This document shows, piece by piece, positions 9,800 to 19,388 of a stretch of DNA of 64,000 bases. A program made the translations under genes and the position numbers. The notes under the pieces were generated by a model. The model ran no database searches. It was not told the DNA's origin and saw only the letters and a list, made by a program, of their open reading frames with translations. Positions within the stretch are counted from its first letter, which is position 1. Each line of letters opens with the position of its first letter. The stretch is from Ganoderma boninense (Eukaryota > Basidiomycota > Agaricomycetes > Polyporales > Polyporaceae), in contig CM035307.1 of assembly GCA_002900995.3 (NCBI GenBank), positions 496,001-560,000 on the forward strand. Reading direction: 5' to 3'.

Positions 9800-11780
9800 A
9801 TGGCAGGAGGACAAGTCGGGGAACACGTCGCTTTCGAAGTTAGGGACGACAAGGCGGGGGGTGGTGGCCGGCCGGGTGCGGCATGCCCACCACTGCTGGC
9901 CGGCCGGCTGCCCATGGTTAAAATCTGCAAAAATGAAACCATGTGCTCGGAGCGCGCAGGGGGATGGGAACACGTCGCTCACAAAGTTGCGCCGCCGAGC
10001 GGGCCCGGGATCGTGGGGGACGACAAGTCGGGGGGTCGTGGCCGGCCGGGTGCGGCATGCCCACCACTGCTGGCCGGCCGGCTGCCCATGGTTAAAATCT
10101 GCAAAAGCCAAAAGAGGTAGTCAGAGTGTGCAGGGGGACGGGAACACGTCGCTCACGAAGTTGTGCCGCCGAGCGGGCCCGGGATCGTGGGGGACGACAA
10201 GTCGGGGGGTCGTGGCCGGCCGGGTGCGGCATGCCCACCACTGCTGGCCGGCCGGCTGCCCATGGTTAAAATCTGCAAAAATGAAACCATGTGCTCGGAG
10301 CGCGCAGGGGGAGGGAACACGTCGCTCACAAAGTTGCGCCGCCGAGCGGGCCCCGGGATCGTGGGGGACGACAAGTCGGGGGGTCGTGGCCGGCGGGTGC
10401 GGCATGCCCACCACTGCTGGCGGCCGCTGCCCATGGTTAAAATCTGCAAAAATGAAACCATGTGCTCGGAGCGCGCAGGGGGAATGGGAACACGTCGCTC
10501 ACAAAGTTGCGCCGCCGAGCGGCCCGGGATCGTGGGGGACGACAATCGGGGGTCGGGCCGGCCGGGTGCGTGGCATGCCCACCACTGCTGGCCGGCCGGC
10601 TGCCATGGTTAAAATCTGCAAAAATGAAACCATGTGCTCGGAGCGCGCAGGGGGATGGGAACACGTCGCTCACAAAGTTGCGCGCCGAGCGGGCCCGGGA
10701 TCGTGGGGGACGACAAGTCGGGGTCGTGGGCCGGCCGGGTGCGGCATGGCCCACCACTGCTGGCCGGCCGTCTGCCCATGGGTTAAAATCTGCAAAAAAA
10801 TGAAACCATGTGCTCGGAGCGCGCAGGGGGATGGGAACACGTCGCTCAGCAAAGTTGCGCCGCCGAGCGGGCCCGGGATCGTGGGGGACGACAAGTCGGG
10901 GGGTCGTGGCCGGCCGGGTGCGGCATGCCCACCACTGCTGGCCGGCCGGCTGCCCATGGTTAAAAATCTGCAAAAATGAAAACCATGTGCTCGGAGCGCG
11001 CAGGGGGATGGGAACACGTTCCTCAACAAAGTTGCGCCGGCCGAGCGGCCCGGGAATCGTGGGGGACGACAAGTCGGGGGGTCGTGGCCGGCCGGTGCGA
11101 TGCCCACCACTGCTGCCGGCCGGCTGCCCCATGGTTAAAATCTGCAAAAGCCAAAAGAGGTAGTCAGAGTGTGCAGGGGGACGGGAACACGTCGCTCACG
11201 AAGTTGTGCCGCCGAGCGTGCCCGGGATCGTGGGGACGACAAGTCGGCGGGGTCGTGACCGGCCGGGTGCGGCATGCCACCACTGCTGGCCGGCCGGCTG
11301 CCCATGGTTAAAATCTGCAAAAATGAAACCATGTTGCTCGGAGCGCGCAGGGGGATGGGAACACGTCGCTCACAAAGTTGCGCCGCCGACGTCGGCCCGG
11401 GATCGTGGGGGACGACAAGTCGGGGTCGTGGCCGGCCGGGTGCGGCATGCCCACCACTGCTGGACCGGCCGGCTGCCCATGTCGTTAAAATCTGCCAAAA
11501 TGAAACCATGTGCTCGGAGCGCGCAGGGGGATGGGAACACGTCGCTCAACAAAGTTGCGCCGCCGAGCGGGCCCGGATCGTGGGCGGACGACAAGTCGGG
11601 GGGTCGTGGCCGGCCGGGTGCGGCATGCCCACCACTGCTGGCCGGCTGGCTACCCATGGTTAAAATCTGCAAAAATGAAACCATGTGCTCGGAGCGCGCA
11701 GGGGGATGGGAATACGTCGCTCACGAAGTTGCGCCGCCCAGCGGGCCCGGGATCGTGAGGGACGACAAATCTGTGGGTGG
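9800..11780. repeat. 174-bp tandem satellite, about 11 copies
   Basis: The landmark GACGACAA recurs near 9844, 10018, 10193, 10367, 10538, 10709, 10888, 11065, 11236, 11411, 11587 and 11761, giving spacings of 171-179 bp (mostly 174-175). The unit is very G+C rich and contains GGCCGGCCGG and CCCATGGTTAAAATCTGC blocks. A variant segment (CAAAAGAGGTAGTCAGAG) occurs only near 10110 and 11150, six units apart, so there is higher-order structure. Copies differ mostly by single-base indels in G or C runs. Because 174 is divisible by three, long open frames appear on both strands, but the indels shift them between copies, so I do not call a gene here. Confidence 0.93.
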
Positions 11781-12065
11781 CAGGGGTTTATGCCCACCTG
11801 CCACCCCTATGCACCCTCCTGACAGCGCGCACGAGCACGTAGCCCATGCCAGATACAACTCCGCGTAGCATTCAATGCTACCTAGTTCGACCCTCGACAC
11901 AACCAGTCCTTTTACTCTCTACACTTATACCCCCCCCCCGCCCTGCATCCGGCCGGGTGCTACCTTGCTGTACCCCACCCTCTCCGGCCGGGACCGGGTG
12001 GCAAGCACTTAGGCCGTCTTGTCACCCCCGGGTCGGAAGCAGTTCTTATATACACCGGGTGAAGC

Positions 12066-12308
12066 ATGTGGACAGTTTCGCTGATGGACCTCGGATTCTC
12101 CACGCACGGGTTCCACGTCGGCGCGCGGCTGGTGTTCATGGACGCAACCATCTCGAACAACGGCAAGACGTTGTCGTTCGTCACGCCGCCCTCCGGGCGA
12201 GTGTACCCGCCTGGGCCTGCGACGATATTCTTGACGATTGACAACGTGACCAGCGAGGGAGCCATGGTCATGATGGGTAGCGGGAACTCACCGCCGACCC
12301 TCGAATGA
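12066..12308 (+). pseudogene. Copper radical oxidase C-terminal domain fragment (glyoxal/galactose oxidase type)
   Basis: An 80-residue open frame matches the C-terminal immunoglobulin-like domain (DUF1929) of glyoxal/galactose oxidases. It has [15 protein letters not shown], a PP-x7[11 protein letters not shown] core, and the ending [11 protein letters not shown]. In the full enzymes this domain follows a seven-bladed propeller and carries one copper-ligand His, which would be the His in FSTH. The propeller is absent: an in-frame TGA lies just upstream at 12060, and beyond ~250 bp of non-coding sequence is the satellite array. This is a stranded 3' end, not a working gene. Loss by rearrangement at the satellite edge is my inference. 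Confidence 0.75.
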
Positions 12309-14692
12309 AGGAGGAGGGAGAAGAATACATGTGTTGATTGATGTCGCCTGTAGGTTATTCAAATGGGTTGGTTTCTTCAGAGAGAATTCTGTCGTCTGTA
12401 TTTGTAGCAGCGCCATAGTTTGCATATTCGAGGTCCCATAGACTCTAGTGTGACTACAAAAGCCTATGGCTATGATATTCCGATTCCACAAGAATCTGTC
12501 ATCTTCTTGCAGTCTCGATAGGCTCTCATATGTCTTTTGGCATGCGACCGCGCATGACTCAAAGTTCCGGTGAAATACTTACTGCAGATGCAAGTTCCAT
12601 GGCAAGTTTCTTCTTGTGGAGTAAAATTTGGCGCGTATAGCGTTGCATCCATCAGTTTTCAGTATTCGCTCTGTTCTGGGGAATTTTGGGCAGCATAGGG
12701 AGGAGGAGAGCTAGCAAGTGGGCAACGCCGCAGCGAGTCCGGCGGGTACGAGCGCCTTCTTGCGCGCATCTATCACATGATCGCGATCACGGAAGAGTTC
12801 CTCAGCTCGCGCCGCAAACTTCACCTCGCAAAGGTTTGCTCTGCACCACCACCATCATCATTCGCAAACCCTCTTGCCACATCCTCACTCTCCACGCCTG
12901 TCGGAGCATACTCGATATCTGTTCTGTTTTCTAGTCCTTGTACGCCCTTTGTCTTCATCGGCATTTACCCCCATACCCCCCGGCCGCGAGAGCAGAAAGC
13001 ACGTCTCCGCGTAACCGTGCCAAATGGAGGACATGGCAGATTTACGAAGCTCAGGTAAATTCTTGGTCTAGTGTCATTCCAAATAAATACCATCTATAAG
13101 ACTGAAGGTGGCGTTGCTAACCAACATCCGCGCATATAGTCATGTATGCCAAGGCAATATCCGCTTCCTCCCACCGCAATGTCTTGTCGTCAACGCCATC
13201 TCTTTCGAAGGGCACCGAAGGACATTGCATAAAGCAACGTATAGCTGCATTTTCTCACGCAGATGAAGACTTCTCATAAACTCATATCGTTGCAGAGCGT
13301 CCCGACCTCCTCGCAAAAATGGTCAGTCTCTGACTGTGCGCGCCGCATTCTTACCGTGGAATTTTAGGCTGCCGCTGCCGCTTTGATCCTTCTCGAGAAC
13401 AGAAGGCAAAAACGACTTGCGGTTACAAGACCTTCGACGCAAGACGACGCCAGTCCGAAAACGTGTCGATCATCACCTTCTGACGACCCCTCATCTCCCT
13501 CCCCTCACCACGCCCTTCGAACTCCTGGCTTTTCTGGCATGCCTATGTCGCCATTCACTGAACACAGCGCAATACGACTCTCGGACGTCGACGACCTCCT
13601 TTTGGTGCTCACCGAACCGTACCTGATGGAGTGGTGTCTCCGATGACTGGTGAGCGAATAACCTTACTGCGTACATCCCACCCGACCTCCGAAGCTCAAC
13701 ATATCAAGCATTGCCGTCAAGGGATTCATACGATGAACATTCTTCTTGGACCCTGGCTTGTACATGTGCTGTCTCACCATGTACAGCCTCCTACTCTCCC
13801 CACGCAGCAAAATTGAAGTTTCCCGCTACCGTATATCGAACGCTGGCAGAGGTTGGCCAGAGTATACAGATTTTGAGCGATTTCCATTTTGGACCGCGTC
13901 TGAGTCCCATCCAAGAGAGGAGGGTTGTTACCTATTCAAGCCTTGAAAGCTTGAACTCTAAGTGCACCCTTACGTCTGCGGCGCAGAAGGTGCCGAGAAA
14001 CGGCAGCGGCGTTGATGTAGCTAGATCTACCTCGATTCAACGGAATGGAACAGAGCAACTTATCTCGCCCAGTTGCGTGGGTCAACATAACCTCATTTTT
14101 TTGCCAGACAATGGTAGTATTCCGACGGTGATGGCGAGTACAAGAACCATGTTCATGCGAACTGTGCTGATACCAGCACGCTGTACCGACTTCGTGCGAG
14201 GATTCATTCAGGTGCGAAGATGGGCTCCATTCCACTGTTCGTTGCGCTGATTTTATGCCGTCAGGGCTATGTCACGGCTCAGGTGCCATGCGTTCTCCGA
14301 AGTCACCTGTCCCAGACAAGAGGCGTTATGGCGCTCGCCCATCGTCGAAACGAGCGGCGCGCCAAGTGGCCCGGGAAATCCGGCGGACGTTGACCGATAT
14401 CGAGGTCACTCGCCCCCAACGGCTCGCTGCCAAGCCATATCCAACGCTCTGATTTCCCCCCCATCGCGCTCGCCGAAGGACGCTAGGACTTCCTCGTGCA
14501 CGCGATCTCTCATGCCGGCATCGTTTCGTCGGTTCAGCACTGGAGGTCGTGATACCGTTCGACTCCCTGGCGCGCATAGCTAGCTTATAAGATATCTCCC
14601 ATGAGCCCGCCACGCGCTCGTGGACCGCGTTCGCAACGCATCCCCACATCTCTCGGGCTCCATCCACCCTTGCCTAGGCTTGACAAGCAGCT
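12309..14692. other. No confident gene; weak exon-like traces
   Basis: The stretch holds no recognisable complete gene. A segment at about 12736-12834 (+), after an AG acceptor and before a GTTTGC donor, reads ESGGYERLLARIYHMIAITE and onward for 33 residues, looks protein-like, and could be a gene remnant. On the minus strand, 12470-12652 contains a Cys/His-rich peptide loosely like a decayed C2H2 finger. The last few hundred bases are presumably promoter and 5' leader of the downstream transporter. Confidence 0.3.
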
Positions 14693-17031
14693 ATGGCCGA
14701 TGCGAAACGCGACAGCTACGAGGAGAACTTGAAGGAGCGCATCGATTCCCCAACGAGCGCGGTCAGCGAGGACCAGTGTGCCAGGATCGAAGACACGCTC
14801 TACAATGCCGACCTCAAGGCCGCCATCGACAGCACCAAGCTCGACCCATGGAGCAGCCGTGCCATTTCGCTCTACTTCATATGCATGGTCGGGTTCTTGA
14901 ACGCGGTCTCGTCGGGTGCGTGTTCCGGTCCATGCTCCTCCGTGCCACTGGCTATTTCGCGTTTGCCTCCCCTTGACCGTGATCGTCGCGTCCACAGGTT
15001 TCGACGGCTCGCTCATGGGTGGCATCAACGCCATGGACCAGTACCTGCAGTACTTCCACTACAAGGAGGTCGGCGCGAGCACCGGTATCAGTGAGTACTT
15101 AGCACTTATCTCCCCCCTCCCCCCGGGGCCCGACCGCCATCCCACCCTCCCCTCCACGCCGGCCTCCACGCTTCTCGACAGACAGATAGTCGCTTATCAA
15201 CCCTCTCTTCCCCTCACCCCCCTCTCTCCTCTTCCTCCTTTACCCAGTCTTCCTCATCTACGTCGCAGGCAACTGCGCGGGGGCGTTCTTCGCGGGGCCC
15301 GCGAGCGAGCGCTTCGGGCGGCGCGCGGGCATGTTCATCGGCGGGACGATCATCCTCCTCGGCGCGTCGGTGGTCACCGGCGCGCAGAGCCGCGCGATGT
15401 TCCTCGGGGGGCGCTTCACGCTCGGGTTCGGGATCGCGATCAGCACGACCGCCGCGCCGACGTGGGTCACAGAGCTCGCGCCTGCAAACTGGCGGGGCCG
15501 TTTGGGCGCGATGTACAACTCGTGCTTCTTCGTCGGCGCCATCCCCGCGACGGGCATCATGGTTGGCACGCAGACGATGGACAGTACGTGGGCGTGGAGG
15601 CTGCCGCTCATACTGCAGGTGCGTCTCAAGTTGTCTGTTCGCCCAAAACTCTGCTGCCACACGCCTGTTCGACTCCGGGTGCGAGTCCGGGCCCAAGGAC
15701 AGGTTTCGAGTTTGCTACCCTCAGGCTCCAGTACTTGGACGGACACAAGAGACTGACGCTGACACGGCCTCCCTACAGGTCGTGCCACCAGTCATCGTGA
15801 TGTCCTGCGTCTGGTTCTGCCCGGAGTCCCCCCGGTGGCTCGTCTCGCGCGGACGCGTCGAGGAGGCGCGTGCGGTCATGATCAAGTACCACTCGAACGA
15901 CGGCAAGACGAACCCTCTCATCGAGCTCCAGCTCCGGGAGTTCAAGGAGATGATCGAGGTCCGCAAGATGGAGCCCGTGTGGGACTACTCGTCCCTCGTC
16001 GCCACCGCCAACGCGCGCTGGCGCACCCTCGCCCTCGCGCTCATGTGCATCAACGGCCAGCTCGCGGGTAACGGTGTAAGCAAGCAAGCCCCAAGTTGCC
16101 CGCGCTTCAGTCGCGACATTCACGCTGATGAAACCCCGCACTCCCCGCAGCTGATCACGTACTTCCTGCCCACCGTGCTCGCCAACGCCGGCGTGACCTC
16201 GACGCACACGCAGCTGCTCTACAACTTCGCGAACAACATCCTCTCCTGCTTCGGCGCGTTCGCGGGCGCGCTCGTCACGGACCGCCTCGACCGCCGCCCG
16301 CGGCTGTACCTCGGCGCGCTCGCGCTCGCCGCGCTGCTCGCGATCGTGGCCGCGCTCTCGAGCCGCTTCGGCGCGAGGGGCAACACGGACGTGGATGGGG
16401 CGCACGCGACGACCACGTTCATCTTCCTCTTCGGCATCGTGTACAGCTTCACGTACACGCCCCTCCAGGCGCTCTACTGCGCCGAGGTCATGGACCAGAA
16501 GACGCGCGCAAAGGGCATGGGCGGTGCGTCGTCTCTCCCTTTCTCCCTCCCCCGCTCTCCCTTGTCTCCCTTTCTTGCCTTCTCCTTATGCCTCCAGACC
16601 CACCCCCTCCGCTCCCACCCCGCACCTCTCCACGCTCCTCCCCTGCCGGTTGACCTTCGAGCCTAACTAACTAACCTCCCTCTGCCCACCCTCTACTCGA
16701 ACAAACAGTGCACATCCTGATCTCGAACATCGCCGGCTTCGTGAACACGTTCGCGAACGCGGTCGGGCTCGAGCGCTGGGGCTACCGCTACTACTTCGTC
16801 TTCGTCGTCTGGAACGTCTGCGCCGCCGCCCTCTGGTTCCTCTTCGCCGTCGAGACCCGCGGCCGCACCCTCGAGGAGCTCGACGCGCTCTTCAGCCAGC
16901 CCTGGCCCGCCATGGCCTCCGCGCGCACGCGCAGGGGCAGAGTCCCCGCCCCGACTCCGGCTGGAAAGCTGAAGAGTGGCCGGGAGGTGGTGGTAGCGGA
17001 AGACATCAGCAACGAGAAGGGGAACGCATGA
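14693..17031 (+). CDS. MFS sugar transporter
   Basis: Predicted 559 residues from exons 14693-14915, 14998-15090, 15248-15618, 15779-16075, 16151-16523 and 16709-17031; phases agree throughout. It is a 12-helix proton-coupled sugar porter of the major facilitator superfamily, expected in the plasma membrane. Visible signatures are GFDGSLMGGINAM in helix 1, ERFGRR after helix 2, PESPRWLVSRGR before the central loop, DRLDRRPRLYLG after helix 8, and VETRGRTLEELD at the end of helix 12. Overall it resembles fungal lactose-permease/hexose-transporter-like proteins, but substrate cannot be read from the sequence. The hydrophilic N-terminus (about 60 residues) and basic C-terminal tail are normal for the family. 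Introns are 72-185 nt, the longer ones pyrimidine-rich. Confidence 0.9.
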
Positions 17032-17551
17032 ACTGCCGCCCTGTAACCGGCCTCCGGAAGGAGGTCTGAAAGCGCTCTTGTCCGGGATCTGAACGGCGTA
17101 TATGACGTGTACGATTTGCTACGTTGGCCACGAATCACAGGAACCTATCCGAGTCCCGTCAGCCTCTGCGTTCCGTTGCCAGTATCAGGCTCAGGTCTCG
17201 CTGACCAGAGGAATCACCAGAAACCAGATGCGAAAGGTAAGTAATAAAATCACTCCGAGCCTCCCAATCGCGAGGTCAAAGTATCGTAAATAGAAGGTCC
17301 GTGTATTCATTACAACCTAACCCAACCAAAGGTAAGGATCAAGGTGCGTGCAGTACTAGTGCTCGTAAAACAAACATCAGCATCATAAGACAGATTATAC
17401 AACAGATCACATCCCCGTGCGCGAGCTATCGTGGATCTCACAGCTCGTGCAGAAACAACAACCGAGAAGATGTTCCACACAGAGTGTATGTAGGTACCGT
17501 CCGTCCGTGAGGCGTTAGTGGGTATAAAGCGTGTTGCGGTGTGCGAGACCT
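17032..17551. other. Convergent intergenic region
   Basis: Between the stops of the transporter (+) and the protease (-). Presumably both 3' untranslated regions; no gene or repeat seen. Confidence 0.5.
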
Positions 17552-19316
17552 CTAGTCATCGCGCTGCGCGAGGCCGACGGTCGACTCGCCCTGGTTGACT
17601 AAAGAGTAGGCGCACCGCGTTAGTACCACTCTACTGTGGAGGAGGCGTGCGGAGAAGGTACTCACAGACGACGTAGACGGACTTGAGGAAGACGTCGCCG
17701 AAGATGTCGAAGTCGAGGTTACCACGGCTCTGGATGCCGCCGAAGACGAAGCCGTCGCCCGCGTCCCCGAAGGCGATGTCCTTCGGGTTCACCTTGAAGA
17801 GCGTGTCGCCGACAGCGAACTCGATGTCGGGGATCGTCGCGTTCGTCGGGAACTTGTACCCGCCCTGCTCGTCGTCGTACGTCGCGCCCTCGATGGCGTC
17901 TGAACAATGACAGGCACAGGGACAAGTCAGTTCCATGTCGCATGCAACCGAGAGTTCCTTGAAGTCGAGGGCATTGCGCGGGACTCACCGTAGATCTCCT
18001 CTACGACGTCGTCGGAGACGAGGAGGAGAGTGGTGCCGGTGTCAAGGATGGTGGTGTTGCCAGAGCGCTCCTTCTTCTGCCCGCCGAGCGACCACGACAA
18101 CGAGTCGACTTGCCAGAAGCCTTGGGAGCTGTTTGACGGACGGAGCACGTCAGATCAACAATACTCTGGGATATATGCGGTATGGAACTGACTTGTCAAC
18201 GGAGGTGTACGTCAGGGCGTTGGAGGTCACATCGGGATCAATGTATCCTACAAAAGCACCGTTGTGAGGATCGCGCCACGAATGAAGGACTGCATGCATG
18301 CTGCGTACCAAAGGAGTAGAAGCCAGCCTCGGTGTCGCCACGGCCGAGCTTGACGGTGAAGACGGGCTGTGTATATGCGCGTCGTCAGCCCACTATTTGC
18401 GCATATATGTCCTTGGGCAAACGTACCGGGTTGATGAGCTTCTTGTTGATCAGGTTCTCCACGGGGGTGGCCACGGGACGCGGCTCCACGGTGTTGATCG
18501 AGGGCCACGCGAGACCCAGAAGACCGTCGTTGCCACTGTCCTGAAGGAAGCTCGAGCTGAGCTTCTTCGCGAGCTCGACGGCCTGGCCGGGGATCGCAAG
18601 GTCGCCGAGGGTGACGGTCTCCGAGTAGACGTTGCCGGACGCCGAGGAGCCGTCGCCGTAGCTGATATTCCAGGAGCCAGTGGACTCCTTAGCGGACGAC
18701 GACTTGGACGGGTTGTAGATCGTGTGGCCCTTGTACTTGGTAGCGTTGCGGATCTGCGAGCTGGGTAATGCCGGGGTGGGGCGTGGGTTGCACACACGGG
18801 GCGTGAGATCCAAGTGGCACAACATTCGAAATGCGCGGAAGGACTGACCTCCAGACCCAGAGATCCGACGACCCAGTGTCGAAGTCGAGGTTGAGGGTGA
18901 CGCCGGGGGTACCAATCTTAACTGGCACGACGTACTCGAGACTGCAAAACACGCGCAAATGACGTTAGAGGTGCTCATGGTGTGGTTGTACCGCGAGGTG
19001 AGGTGGACTCACTCTGATTAGGTTGCGGTTGAATGGATCAGCGTTTGCCGCAGGCGCAGTCATATGGTCAGCGCAAGTGTACGCCCGACGGAACGAGTTA
19101 CGTACCGTTCTGGATGGAGGTGGCGGGGACCTCGTGCTTGGTGTCCTTGTCGGCCTTGGACTTGACCTTGACGACGACACCGTTGCGCTTCGCAAAGCCG
19201 GCGTTGCGGCCAGTCTCGAAGCCGTAGCGGTTGGCAGCGCGGGCGTAGGCGGCCTGGAAGGAGGGCCGCTTGCCCTTGTAGTGCTCGGGGCGGACGAGAG
19301 GGAGCATCTTGGACAT
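17552..19316 (-). CDS. Pepsin-like aspartic protease (family A1)
   Basis: About 390 residues. Exons are 19316-19106, a one-base exon at 19013 (or a longer first exon instead), 18941-18849, 18760-18427, 18366-18309, 18247-18193, 18128-17989, 17899-17666 and 17598-17552. It is an acid endopeptidase with the bilobal pepsin fold. The first active site is [10 protein letters not shown] (Asp92), the flap is [12 protein letters not shown], and the second site is ILDTGTT (Asp280). An N-terminal ~70-residue basic segment would be the propeptide. No hydrophobic signal peptide precedes it. An in-frame ATG at 19370 would add 18 residues beginning MGCGLSKS, a myristoylation-like start, but a TATA box at 19381-19388 lies too close to it, so I prefer 19316. 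The family is common in polypores; extracellular or vacuolar targeting is unclear. Confidence 0.88.
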
Positions 19317-19380
19317 GGCGGGGGGTTGTGTGGACTTTGCAGAGGTGGATTTGGAGAGACCGCAGCCCATCTTGCCTGGT

Positions 19381-19388
19381 CTTTATAT
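19381..19388 (-). promoter_or_regulatory. TATA box of the aspartic protease gene
   Basis: TATAAAG on the minus strand, about 65-72 bp upstream of the ATG at 19316 but only ~11-18 bp upstream of the ATG at 19370. With the usual ~30-bp distance to the transcription start, the message would begin near 19358, supporting the downstream start codon. Confidence 0.55.

Noticed and set aside
9861..10979. A ~370-codon open frame on the plus strand, and similar ones on the minus strand, through the satellite
   Set aside because: The repeat period (174 bp) is divisible by three and the unit is G+C rich, so open frames are expected. Single-base indels throw the frame from copy to copy and no known domain appears.
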